A stretch of 64,000 bases of DNA from Paraphaeosphaeria minitans (Eukaryota > Ascomycota > Dothideomycetes > Pleosporales > Didymosphaeriaceae), in contig WJXW01000005.1 in assembly GCA_015832175.1 (NCBI GenBank), forward strand, positions 186,001-250,000, in the 5' to 3' direction. The notes beneath the pieces were generated by a model. The model was not told where the DNA came from. It was given only the letters and a program-made list of their open reading frames with translations, and made no database searches. This document shows, one piece after another, positions 53,417 through 64,000 of the stretch (the stretch's first letter is position 1; each line of letters starts with the position of its first letter). The position numbers were made by a program, and so were the translations under genes.

Positions 53417-55151
53417 TTACTGTGCATTATCATCATCATCAGCTTCGGCGTTACAGGGGCGGCTGTTTCCATGAACATTGATTCTGGCTTTCTGGTTTTA
53501 CTGCGCACATAGCGTTTTCGTTGGTATTCGGGCCCGGGTCTTGGTCCGACTCGGGCGGGCTGGCACACTGTAATTTTGTTGGATTGGATTTCGGGCTGGG
53601 TTTCGGGCGCTTTCGATTGGGGGGGTCCTGCACGGGGCTGGGTGAGATGGATAGTCTACCTGCGTGGTAAGAAAACGCCATCGCGATGGTGCTGCTGCGC
53701 ATGAGAAATAGCCAATCAGCAAATGTCTCACTAGTGCGGTCTGACGTGCTGTGACATGATCTCAGAGGCTGCATCCAGCATGCGCGAAGTGCAGTATGAA
53801 CCGTATGGACCAAGCACGGCGGTGTCTCCAATGGCTTCTTGGAGCCCGCGAAGCCAAGGTGTTTACCGTGCGTTCACCCCACCACATGTCTACGGGAGCG
53901 TCGCGATCGATGAGGGACGGGTGGGCGTGCATATACGTCTGCGTCTGCGTCTGCGTCTGCATGTGCTAGACCGAGACTACCGAAAACGGAGTGGTGCTGC
54001 GTCCACCACAAAGAAAGAGGGAGAACGATACGGTATCTAGCAGTTCGTTCGACCGGGTGTCGGTGCGGCGTGGGGCGGGACCCCTCCCCGCTAGAGATAG
54101 ATGCCCTTGGGTCGTCTTTGTTCGATGGACAGCAGCGAGGGATGATGCAACGGTGCGTTGTGCTGTGTTGGTGTGAGGTTCGCTTGAAATCATTGCGCAT
54201 CTTGTGGATGCGAAGGCCACGCGCGAAAGAGAGGAGGGGGGGGGGGAAAGGGGTGGCTGGGTAGGGAGTCTATTCCAAGGTTGAAGGAACCACAAGATAG
54301 ACGCCGGATCGCATTGTGATGGCTATCTATCTGGTAGGATGACTATCTTTGGTCCACTACGGCTTGAATCACGACCAGGTAAACATACCCGTTGTTTAGG
54401 AAGGTTGTAGCTTTGGTCGGGACTGCACGCTGACGTATGAACGGCCAGAGGGTATCTACCTATGTGTTTATGACTAGCCTTAGAGCATGAATAAAACATG
54501 TACACACGGTCTCGTTGTTAATTAGGTAGAATGGGTGTGTTCGCTTGGAAACAGTAAGGCGTACGTCGCTTCCATCACCTGATCCGGGGCAGCATACACC
54601 GAGGTATACACATAACGAGCAGGTGCTTCATGATGCGGTAGAATCCGTGTTTGTGCGCATCCACGACACTGTGTTGTGATCCGGGTTGGACAGACGGTCG
54701 AATTAAAGGCCGACAGTCAGACAGCGCAACACTCCCAGGAGATACTGCTATCCACCATGTCGTACATGAAGGTGGGATGGGTGAGGGGAGGACGCGGGGA
54801 CAGAGACAGGCACGGGCACGGGCACGGGCAGGCAGGAAGCCACATACAGGAGACGGCGCATGTATTCAGGCGGAATTGATACATTATAGGCAACTTGATA
54901 ATCCAGCATATGCCAGCTGGCACAAACCTGATGCTTTCTCGAAGAATCCATGCGAGTTAGTTGACGGTGCCCGGCAGTCACCCTGGACGCTAGGTGGCCC
55001 GCGCGCAATTGTCAATGTGGCCTTTGCTAGAGCTCTCCCGCCGCCATTATATACGACCAGCTCAGCCTCCGCACTTCTCGAACACCCACTTCTCTACTTC
55101 TTCGCCGTCGTCGGTCTCCCCTGCTCCCGCAAGCTAGCAGGCATCGCCACC
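53417..55151. other. Intergenic, mostly calnexin upstream region
   Basis: About 1.7 kb. The only distinct feature is a (CGTCTG)n tract at about 53936-53962. A pyrimidine-rich leader precedes the calnexin ATG from about 55030. No gene supported. Confidence 0.5.
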
Positions 55152-57120
55152 ATGCGTTTTGCAGTTGGAGCTATCGTGCTTGCCGCCGCCTTTGTGCGCG
55201 CGGAGGATGCGTCGAGCTCTGAAGCCGAGGCTTCGACCTCTACCTCAGTCGTAGCCAAGTCTACCTTCACGGTAAGTACCCAATCGGATAATTCGAGAGC
55301 ACAGTGTACCCTTGGAAGTATTCTTTACTGCTTGATTATCGCGAACAGCCACGCAACGCAACGCACCCAGCTGGGCTGTTGGCTGTCGCGCGCCAGCCCC
55401 TCCGCCTTGTGAAACATTGCTGACCTCAATTGTAACAGCCCACCAGTGTCAAGGCCCCGTTCTTTGAACAGTTTACCGACGACTGGGAATCGCGATGGAA
55501 GGTTTCGCACGCAAAGAAGGACGACAAGTCCACCGAGGAGGATTGGGCCTACGTCGGCACCTGGGCCGTTGAGGAGCCCTCCGTGCTCAAGGGCATCGAA
55601 GGCGACAAGGGTCTGGTTCTCAAGGACAAGGCCGCTCACCACGCCATTTCTGCCAAGTTCCCTAAGAAGATCGACAACAAGAAGAATACTCTCGTCGTCC
55701 AATACGAGGTCAAGCTTCAGGGTAGGTGCTATCAAGCCAATCGAGCTTCAGCGCGATGTTGACAATGCAACAGACGGTCTTGAGTGCGGTGGAGCCTACA
55801 TGAAGCTCCTCCAGGATAACAAGGCTCTTCACGCCGAGGAATTCGCGAACAGCTCGCCTTACGTTATCATGTTCGGTCCCGACAAGTGCGGTGCGACCAA
55901 CAAGGTATGTCGCATCTTTTTTCCGCGAAAGCTCAATCTAATGGTTGCAGGTTCACTTCATTTTCCGCCACAAGAACCCCAAGACCGGCGAGTACGAGGA
56001 GAAGCACCTCAAGAACCCCCCGATGGCCCGCATCGTGAAGACTACCTCCCTGTACACTCTTATCGTCAAGCCCGACAACAGCTTCGAGATCAAGATCGAC
56101 GGCGAGTCCATCCGCAACGGTACTCTTCTTGAGGACTTCAGCCCCTCCGTCAACCCGGAGAAGGAGATTGACGACGTCAACGACAAAAAGCCCGAAGACT
56201 GGGTTGACGAGGCCCGTATCGCCGATCCTGAGGCCACCAAGCCCGAGGACTGGGACGAGGAGGCGCCATTCGAGATTGTGGACGAAGAGGCTACCAAGCC
56301 TGAGGACTGGCTTGAGGATGAGCCCACCACCATTCCCGACCCTGAGGCCGAGAAGCCCGAGGACTGGGATGACGAGGAGGACGGTGACTGGATCGCCCCC
56401 ACTGTTCCCAATCCGAAGTGTGACGAGGTCTCTGGCTGCGGCAAGTGGGAGCCCCCGATGAAGAAGAACCCCGACTACAAGGGCAAGTGGACTGCGCCGT
56501 ACATTGACAACCCGGCCTACAAGGGCGTCTGGGCTCCTCGGAAGATCAAGAACCCCGACTACTTCGAGGACAAGACTCCCTCCAACTTCGAGCCCATTGG
56601 CGCCATCGGTTTCGAGATCTGGACCATGCAGAACAACATTCTCTTCGACAACATTTACATTGGTCACTCCATTGAGGACGCCAAGAAGATCCAGGAGGAG
56701 ACCTTCGATGTCAAGATCGCCGCTGAGAAGGCCGAGGAGGCCGCCAACAAGCCCAAGGTTGAGGACACCCCCAAGTCGCCTTCCGACCTCGTCTTCAAGG
56801 ATGACCCCGTCCTCTACGTCAAGGAGAAGGTTAATCTCTTCATTGAGATCTTCCAGCGTGACCCCGTTGAGGCGGTCAAGTTTGTTCCTGAGGTTGCCGG
56901 TGGTCTTGGTGTTATCGTCGTCACCGTTCTTGCCATCCTTGCCTCCGCCCTCTTCGGCAGCGGCGCTGCTCCCTCCACGGAGCAGGTCAAGGCGCAGGCT
57001 GAGAAGGCCAAGAAAGCCGCTGTTGACGCAAAGGACAAGGTTGCTGAGGCGGCCGCTACTGGTGCCGAGAAGGCTCAGGCTGAGGTGAACAAGCGCACCA
57101 CCCGCTCTTCCGCTTCGTAA
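55152..57120 (+). CDS. CNX1: Calnexin, ER lectin chaperone
   Basis: Four exons: 55152-55271, 55439-55721, 55774-55904 and 55951-57120; introns of 167, 52 and 46 nt; 567 residues. A signal peptide ([19 protein letters not shown]) is followed by the lectin domain ([43 protein letters not shown]). The P-domain arm has four KPEDW repeats, then motif-2 units ([38 protein letters not shown]). One transmembrane helix lies at about 505-525 ([20 protein letters not shown]), with a cytosolic tail rich in Lys and Ala. It binds monoglucosylated N-glycans on folding glycoproteins in the ER lumen. The tail ends TTRSSAS and lacks a KKXX retrieval signal. Confidence 0.97.
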
Positions 57121-58099
57121 GCGCAGAGTCGCCAGAGGGTGACGGCACGGATGCAGCTGGTTGGCTATGACAATGTGGGAAGAACGTGGCAAAGGAGAGA
57201 TAGAGAAAGTGAATGGATGGTCTCTGGCCATTACTAAAAGGGCGATTTTCAAAGTTTGGGAGGAGCAATGGCTCCCCACATGGTTCCATATTTCTTGGAT
57301 TTTCACTTCGTTTATATTGCTCCGGGTGACACGGCACTACGAGTGTATTATAGGGTACTGCAGCCTTGGGCTCGAGAATGAAATGATGAAACCAAACTCG
57401 GGATTGTTTTTCTGATGCGCAGGCATCATGTATGGGGTGATTGGTCTTGCAATATTGTAATGAGACCGGGTGAACAGTTGGTCTGGGCAATTGCCGTGCT
57501 GAAGTTGATGCGAGGGTGGGAGAAGGCGAGTTCTTCTTTTGGTGGGTGAAATACTGGAAGGATATCATACATGGTGGAGCGGTGTACCCATTCGGAGCTG
57601 TGTACCCACTCAATTGGGGAAGACATTCTTCAAACAGTCGGGTACGATGACTGTCGATCGATGGAAGAAACCATCGTAGCTATGTACGATATCCATCTAG
57701 TCGCTCCGAGACTCTCGGAAGGCATTGCCTGATAGTAAGCGGAATTAGCGGAAACGGCGGAGACGCCCCAGACGCTGAGACGCTGAGACGGTTAGTGTTG
57801 GTGCAAGCGGTGATAGCCGGGCTCCTCCCCAATGTGGGGTTTCCGAGGTCACAGCTGCTCGGCCCTGGGGCAGCAAGGAGCTATGAAAGGGACAGCTTTT
57901 CCGAAAGAAACCACTTCGCATTGACCGCACAGCTCGCGGAGCATTTTTTTTTTCCCTCGCACACGCTGCTCTGCAATCGTCTGACACTGCAGCTGCTCCC
58001 TGTCCTGATATTGCTGGCCGGCTTGTTGGGTCTGCTTGATTGTTGTCCTCTTTCCTCCTGCCACCTCCACATCGTCGGCACTTGACCGCCTCCGCAGGA
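57121..58099. other. Intergenic, calnexin end and MMSDH upstream region
   Basis: About 980 bp. The left half is the calnexin 3' region. The right half, from about 57930, becomes T/C-rich toward the next start codon. No gene supported. Confidence 0.5.
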
Positions 58100-60045
58100 A
58101 TGGCTGCTCGCCATGCTATCCGCGGCATCGCAACAATAGCCACCCGCACCTCTGCCCCCCGAACCGCGCCCCTCTGCACCAGGATGTCCACGCCTTACAG
58201 CTCCAGCCAGAAGGCTGTCAGGCGGTTGCACGCCACGGCCCAGCACCTCAAGCCCGCCGTCGCTGCTGCTGCTCAGAGCTACCCCACAACCCACGAGCGC
58301 ATCGAGTCGCCGCCCGACACGCAGAACTTCCTCGACAACAAGTTTGTCGCTTCAAACGCCTCGCAATGGATCGATCTGCATGACCCCGCGACGAACAACC
58401 TCGTCACCCGCGTGCCGCAGAGCACCGACGAGGAGCTCACTGCCGCTGTCGACAGCGCCGAGAAGGCGTTCAAGAGCTGGAGCCAGACCAGCTTGCTCGC
58501 GAGGCAGAGCATCATGTTCAAGTACACGCATCTGATCCGGGAGAACTGGGACAGGCTTGCGGCGAGCATCACGCTCGAGCAGGGCAAGACGTTTGCGGAT
58601 GCGCGCGGCGACGTCCTGCGTGGGCTGCAGGTTGCCGAGACGGCATGCGGCATCACCACGCAGATGACGGGCGAGGTGCTCGAGGTCGCCAAGGACATGG
58701 AGACGCGGAGCTACAGGGAGCCGTTGGGTGTCGTCTCCGCCATCTGCCCGTTCAGTGAGTGCAAGCCTGACGTCGAAAGCTTCAAATGGATGCTGACGTA
58801 GACGCCAGACTTCCCCGCCATGATCCCGCTCTGGTGCATCCCCGTCGCCACCGTCACCGGAAACACCATCGTCGTGAAGCCCTCGGAGCGCGACCCCGGC
58901 GCGTGCATGATCCTCGCGGAGCTCGCAGAGAAGGCCGGCTTCCCCGCCGGCGTCATCAACATTGTGCACGGCTCTGCGAAGACGGTCGACTTCATCATCG
59001 ACGAGCCGCGCATCAAGGCCATCAGCTTCGTCGGCAGCAACAAGGCCGGCGAGTACATCTACACGCGCGGCTCCGCCAACGGCAAGCGCGTCCAGGCCAA
59101 CCTCGGCGCAAAGAACCACGCCGCCGTCCTGCCCGACTGCAACAAGAACCACGCGCTGAACGCCATTGCCGGCGCGGCGTTTGGTGCGGCGGGCCAGCGC
59201 TGCATGGCGCTCAGCACGCTGGTCATGATTGGCGAGACCAAGGACTGGGTTCCCGAGATTGCGGAGCGCGCAAAGGACATCAAGATGAACGGTGGGTTTG
59301 AGGAGGGCGCCGACCTGGGCCCCGTCATCTCTCCCGAGAGCAAGAAGCGCATCGAAGACCTGATTGCCAGCGCCGAGGAGGAGGGCGCCACCATCCTCCT
59401 CGACGGGCGCGGCCAGAAGCCCGAGAAGTACCCCAACGGCAACTGGGTATGTCGCTCGACTCTAGCCCCATCCTCCCCCTCATGCACCACTAGCATACAG
59501 AGACTCGCAACTGACAGCAGAAACAAATCAGGTCGGCCCCACCATCATCGCCAACGTGAAGCCGCACATGCGGTGCTACAAGGAAGAAATCTTCGGCCCG
59601 GTCCTCGTCTGCCTCAACGTCGACACCATCGACGAAGCCATCGACCTCATCAACGCAAACGAGTACGGCAACGGCACCGCCATCTTCACGCGCTCCGGGT
59701 CCACGGCCACGCGCTTCCAGAAGGAGGTCGAGGCGGGCCAGATTGGGATCAACGTGCCGATTCCTGTGCCGGTGAGTTCTCCTTCGCTTTCCCTCTTCCC
59801 CTAGATGTGGTCATGTGCGAGAGAGAAGAGAGGACAGAGGCTAATGTGTTTTTCGTGTGTGCGTACAGCTCCCCATGTTCTCCTTCACGGGCAACAAAAA
59901 GTCGATTGCTGGCGGCGGCGCGAATACGTTTTACGGCAAGCCTGGACTGCAGTTCTACACGCAGCAGAAGACGGTGACGAGTCTGTGGCGGAGCGAGGAC
60001 GCGGTTGCGACCAAGGCGAGCGTGAACATGCCGACGCACAGCTAG
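58100..60045 (+). CDS. Methylmalonate-semialdehyde dehydrogenase (ALDH6), mitochondrial
   Basis: Four exons: 58100-58754, 58809-59446, 59532-59771 and 59869-60045; introns of 54, 85 and 97 nt; 569 residues. The N-terminus ([20 protein letters not shown]) is Arg-rich and lacks acids, as in a mitochondrial targeting peptide. The ALDH6 signature is clear: [40 protein letters not shown] with catalytic Asn219, [20 protein letters not shown] and [12 protein letters not shown] with nucleophile Cys350. [20 protein letters not shown] near the end is specific to this branch. It converts methylmalonate semialdehyde to propionyl-CoA with CoA and NAD+, in valine and pyrimidine breakdown. ATG 58100 was chosen because it opens the targeting peptide. 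Confidence 0.95.
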
Positions 60046-60125
60046 AGGTTTGCGGTGTGAGCGAAGGGGAGGGCTAGATTGCTGGAGGAAGGGAGGAAGG
60101 AAGGAAGAAGAGAATGACTAATCGT

Positions 60126-60290
60126 GCCGTGTCGTGTCGTGTCGTGTCGTTCGATGTAAATACCTTGCTATGCTAAACGTACGTTACTTGACGACGATGA
60201 CTGTCGTGTCGTGTCGTTCGATGTAAATACCTTGCTATGCTAAACGTACGTTACTTGACGACGATGACTGTCGTGTCGTGTCGTGTCGTG
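60126..60290. repeat. 67-bp tandem duplication flanked by GTGTC pentamers
   Basis: The stretch from 60151 (TCGATGTAAATACCTTGCTA...) is repeated exactly from 60218, period 67 bp. Each unit ends in TGTCGTGTCGTGTCGT. A third, diverged partial copy follows from about 60293. It begins about 80 bp after the MMSDH stop codon, probably in the 3' UTR or just beyond. Confidence 0.93.
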
Positions 60291-60713
60291 TCGTCCAAAG
60301 TAAACACCTCGCTATCTATACCACACCTACGTTAGTTACTCGACGCGGCAAGGACGACGACGCTGCGTGCGTGACTTTGGTGCCGTCTGCTGATTGGCTG
60401 GCGTGCCTGCCGAAATCTGAAAGTGGGTACTACTGCGCAGGTAGGTACGGCCAGGCGGGTTGTCGAGGAATGTACCTAGGTAGTCTAATAATGTATTGGA
60501 TGGATGCAGGGCAGGGCAGGGCAGGGCAGTGCGAGGTCGAGGTCGGGTCCCGGGAGCAGAAATCAAGCTCGGAGACGGTGGCAGTCAAGGCGATTCCGGT
60601 GCTTCCCGAATCGGAAAGGTCGGGATGTGAGCTTGCCGTTGCGTTGGGGCTGCATCGGACGGTTGTGGTGTGGCCGAGCGTTGGTGGCACAGCTAGACTG
60701 CCTAGCCTTCTAT

Positions 60714-60736
60714 CTATCTATCTATCTATCTATCCA
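60714..60736. repeat. (CTAT)n microsatellite
   Basis: Five to six copies of CTAT ending in CCATCTA. Confidence 0.9.
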
Positions 60737-61196
60737 TCTAGTGGTTGGCGACTTCGCATCAGCCATGGTGGACACGGAGCGACCTCGAGACGACCCCGAG
60801 ACGACCGTGTGGTGCCGCAACGAGAACAATACCTACCTAACAGATGGCGAAGTCGTGTGGTTGTCACTGGGCGATAAGCATGGCGGTCTAGGGCGCGACT
60901 ACCTACACGGCGGCCGGGGGCGCAGGGTCGAGAGATGGGAGTGCGGCTGTCTCGCAGCAGCGTGCGCCCTCGCGTGAGCAGGCGAGAATGGAAACCGCGT
61001 CGAGCCTATCTACCTAGGCGACGAGTACGGGGATAGATAAGGTGTAGGTAGGTAGACTATGCGTGCCTGTGGGTGTTGCACGTTGAAACGGCTGGGCGAT
61101 CAATGGAGCGGAGCGGCTGCGGAAAGCCCGCGCCTTCACTGCTGGATGGCCAGGCTACCTAGGGCGTCAGGCCTCGGAACAGACGCGGTCGGTCAT

Positions 61197-61308
61197 GTCA
61201 GACGTGCGAAGATCAGTTTCTTCTCGGTGCTGTTTTGCCTGTCTGCATGTCAGGCGTGCGAAGATCAGTTGCTTCTCGGTGCTGTTACGTGTCTGCATGT
61301 GGAGGCGT
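61197..61308. repeat. 52-bp tandem pair
   Basis: GACGTGCGAAGATCAGTTTC at 61201 recurs as GGCGTGCGAAGATCAGTTGC at 61253. The copies, including CTCGGTGCTGTT and GTCTGCATGT, are nearly identical over about 52 bp. Confidence 0.88.
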
Positions 61309-61577
61309 GGGCTCGACAGGGGGACGAGGGCGATGAATCGGGCAGAAGCGCCAAGAAGCGTACGCACGCAGCTTGCGAAAGCAGCGCAGTGAATTGGCTG
61401 AATTGGCTGAAGTGGCTGCGTTGGCTGCGTTGGAGGGCTGACGGATGCGGGATTGGGGACCTGGGTGCGGTTTGCAGCATATGGCGACGCGGGACAGAAG
61501 ACGGGCGTGCGTTCTAGGAATGGGCGAAAGCACTACCTAGTCTACCTGCGGCGGGCGTGCTGCGGCTGGACTTGCGA

Positions 61578-61638
61578 GGAAAGAAAAGAAAAGAGGAGAA
61601 AAGAAAAGAGGAGAAAAGAAAAGAAAAGAAAAAAAGGG
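61578..61638. repeat. AAAAG-type low-complexity tract
   Basis: Mixed AAAAG and GGAGAAAAG units, the same motif as the long array at 11339-11495 but interrupted and only about 60 bp. Confidence 0.9.
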
Positions 61639-62751
61639 AAAAGTAGGTATGGACGGAAAGGTTTCCAGGCTCCGATGGAAGCTCCGGATGCTCACTGCTG
61701 GCATGGGTCAACGTTGGGCGTGTGGCTGGCTGGCGGCTCGGTGCTTCGCGGCATGCTCGCAGTGGTGCAGTGGCGGCACGGACCCCAAGGAAGGAAGCGC
61801 AAGATGCAAACAGGAATCCGCCAACTATTGGGAAGAGAAGAGAAGACCGGCCCTGGACGCTGGAGCACGTCGTGGAACGAGATGGTGGCGACGGCGTGTG
61901 TGTATGGGCGCAGACTCGGACCATCTACTGTCCTTCTAGGTGAAATCTGGTCCCTGGCTGGTCGCGCTGCTGCAGCTCCAAGTGCCTGTCCAGTGTCCGC
62001 CGCCCGCCTGGCTTCTTCACCATCGCCCGCCTCTTCCACCGTCGCCCGCTTCCCTCTTCCACCATCCGCCACGCTCTGTGTTTCGCCTCGCTGGTGCATT
62101 TCTACCCGGACGATCGCCTTCGCCTGCCGCCCCACCCATCCCCAATTGGCCGCCCGCTCTAGCCAGCGTCGGCGCGGATGACGAGTACGCTGCAAGCGCT
62201 GCCGCAACTCACCAACAATACATTGATCAGCTTTTCGCTGCCGCGCCCGCTCTTTAACCCATCGCTCCCCCCCCCCCCCCCCAGCCACCCCGCTGCCTTG
62301 ACCTTCATCCTCACCTGTTGCCTTGACCGCATCCTCACCTGTTGCCTTGACCGCCATCCTCACCGGCTGCCCCGTCGTCTCGCACGGCCTTGCACTCGCT
62401 ACAGTTCCTGACTCCGCGCTGCAATCTCACTAGCCTCACGCTCCACTGCCCAGCGTCGACGTTGCGATCAAGCTCCTGGCTCCGCTACCCACCCACGACC
62501 CACGACCCACAAATCCACGTCTTGCAGCCTTGCCACCTTCACCGTGCGCTGCAGTGCCGACTCGCCGCCAGTTCCATCATTACCGCTATCCTCATCCTAT
62601 TCTTGTTTTCCGTGCCCACGCAAGGACCCATAACCGATCCCACCGAGCACGAACCGCCGCCATCTCACCATCGTCCACGGACACTACGCCGCACGCGAGT
62701 TAGCATCGTGCCAGCCGTCCTGTTTCAGTTTCGATTTACCTGATAAGAACC

Positions 62752-64000
62752 ATGTCCGTCGCCATGGAGAACAACCCCCAGCACACCCGCCCGCGCTCAA
62801 AGTCCACCTTCAGCTTCAAGAGCCAGAACAGCCACACGAACGACCCCATCCGCCACGACAGGAAGCACTCGGCATCTGGACACGAGAGGAAGGTATCTGA
62901 CACCTACAAGCCCCACCTCACCACTACCGGCAAGGCGGACCCGAATGCTGCCATGAACGAGGTCCAACCCAGTGCGTTGTGCCATTCTTTGTTATCGTCG
63001 TTGTCGTCGTCGTTGCACCTGCTGATCATGTGTAGTTGCCGCTGCGCTCGAGAAGCCCACATTGCAGTCTCTGCGCTCTTTCCAACACACAGACAAGGAT
63101 GGTGTTCCAATTGGTACGTCGCTTTGACACGGTCCGTCTGACCATCAGTGAGCTGACGACCCGCAGCGGAGCCCGACCTTTCCAACCCCACGCGCTCACG
63201 ATGGGAGCGCCCGCTCGATACCATTCGTTCTTTCGAGGCGGCCATTGATAGCGAATACAAGCGGAGAGCACACACAATACGCGGTAGGTTCCGGTTTTCT
63301 CCAGATGGTTTGCATGTGTGCTGACGGACGACAGATTCGTCTACCGAGGTCATGAGCGGCTACAACAGCCGAAGGAGCAGCTACTATGGCGGAGGCCACC
63401 ACGACCAAGGACGCTTCTCACAAGCTGGCTACTACGGCAACCGACAAGCTGCGCGCGAAAGCTGGCACGATAACGGCCATGGTATGGGCGGACCTGTCGG
63501 CGGAATGGGAGGACCTCCCCGAACACGCTTCAACCGCATGCAGTCCGATCCTGGGTGGAACCGCTACCCGCACGGTAACGGCGGCAACGGGGTCTATCCT
63601 GTACAGGGATATCAGCAGTCGCGCGACACAGTGAATACCAACGGATCGAATGGCAGCCACAGCGAACCCTACTCCACCGATCCCAGCAGCGAAAACAGCT
63701 CGATTGAACGATCAGCGGGAGGGATGAAACCCGATATGGGAGAGCAGTACGGGTCCATTGCTTTCGGCTCAGGCCGCATCCAGGAGGAATTCCACAACGG
63801 CATGGGACCTGTGAATAACGGATACGCTGTGCAACGTCCCAACGGGACGCTAAACTACGGCGCGCCGACCGCTCCCATGAGGCAAGGCCCGCCAGCACCG
63901 CCCGTGCACGCAAACAAACCCATTAAACTCACAAAATCGAATGACGCCGGCGCTGCCGAAAGCAGACCGGCGCCGTTGCAACAACAGAGCACGGAGAAGC
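62752..64000 (+). CDS. DUF2406-family protein, cut by the window end
   Basis: Exons 62752-62971, 63036-63113, 63167-63283 and 63335 to the window edge; introns of 64, 53 and 51 nt. At least 360 residues are visible and no stop is reached. The N-terminus is polar and basic (RPRSKSTFSFKSQNSHTNDP). The DUF2406 core is KADPNAAMNEVQP followed by AAALEKPTLQSLRSFQHTDK, AEPDLSNPTRSRWERPLDTI and RSFEAAIDSEYKRR. The rest is Gly/Asn/Tyr/Ser-rich and probably disordered. The family is fungal and has no firm biochemical role; a cortical or signalling-adaptor role would be speculation. The frame through the four exons is continuous, which supports the splice model. The 3' end is missing. Confidence 0.88.

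Larger units (their letters stand above)
60046..62751. other. Long intergenic with several tandem repeats
   Basis: About 2.7 kb. It carries a 67-bp tandem repeat (60126-60290), a CTAT tract (60714-60736), a 52-bp tandem pair (61197-61308), an AAAAG-type tract (61578-61638), a run of 16 C (62267-62282), and several TAGG/CCTA motifs. From about 61940 the plus strand is a pyrimidine-rich leader for the DUF2406 gene. Open frames over this region are not convincing. Confidence 0.55.

Noticed and set aside
54651..55412. Open frame running into calnexin exon 1
   Set aside because: It starts well upstream without ATG support and reads through the first intron. The signal peptide at 55152 and the splice signals define the real start.
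55933..57306. 457-codon open frame antisense to calnexin
   Set aside because: Leu/Val/Gly-rich mirror of the calnexin Lys/Glu/Pro codons; no domain; the sense gene is certain.
61453..62181. 242-codon frame over the second AAAAG-type tract
   Set aside because: Held open by the repeat and by GC-rich leader sequence; no domain and no ATG context that stands out.

Overview
The window is nuclear DNA of a filamentous ascomycete (Pezizomycotina; Dothideomycetes is my best guess, from protein resemblance and intron style, not from a search). The reasons are: intact genes carry short GT-AG introns (about 44-180 nt, often with a CTAAC/CTGAC branch site), genes lie on both strands at 1-3 kb spacing, leaders are pyrimidine-rich, and the gene set is typically fungal (PalC, kexin, a Zn2Cys6 regulator, a fungal complex I subunit). 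I resolved 22 protein-coding genes (one of them broken) plus one weak candidate. No tRNA, rRNA, CRISPR array, virus or intact transposon was recognised.

Layout. 1-5 kb: a small ABM-domain protein (-), an aspartic protease broken by two frameshifts (-), and an AlkB-like dioxygenase (+) with a PCNA-box-like N-terminus. 5-13.9 kb: a large Zn2Cys6 regulator (+), an unknown two-exon gene whose intron is a pentanucleotide satellite (+), and a PAF-acetylhydrolase-like membrane esterase (-). 14.3-18.1 kb: an intradiol dioxygenase (-) and an MDR-family quinone oxidoreductase (+), both plausible in aromatic catabolism. 18.1-25.4 kb: a gene-poor block with a tiny Pmp3 proteolipid gene and two orphan genes, all (-). 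25.4-37.8 kb: a giant PhoD-like phosphatase (-), diverging from kexin (+), then Rcl1 (+) and an RTC4-domain protein (+). 37.8-40.9 kb: a second gene-poor, AT-richer block. 40.9-49.3 kb: an APC-family permease (+), then PalC, the complex I 12 kDa subunit, a Cys-rich unknown and a 14-TM MFS transporter, all (-). 49.7-51.2 kb: minisatellites. 51.6-64 kb: a Reg1-like PP1 regulator, calnexin, methylmalonate-semialdehyde dehydrogenase and a DUF2406 protein cut by the window end, all (+).

How they fit together: this is mostly housekeeping. Kexin and calnexin serve the secretory pathway. PalC belongs to ambient-pH signalling, Reg1 to glucose repression, Rcl1 to 18S rRNA processing, complex I and MMSDH to mitochondrial metabolism. 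Nothing looks like a defence or biosynthetic cluster. The most unusual material is repetitive: a 39/151-bp minisatellite with long open frames, an intronic TGTCC/TATCC satellite, a 67-bp tandem duplication after the MMSDH gene, an in-frame 108-bp duplication in the RTC4-like gene, and repeated TACCTAGGTA palindromes between genes.

Splice sites were assigned by eye from GT-AG signals, frame continuity and family resemblance; no alignment was run.
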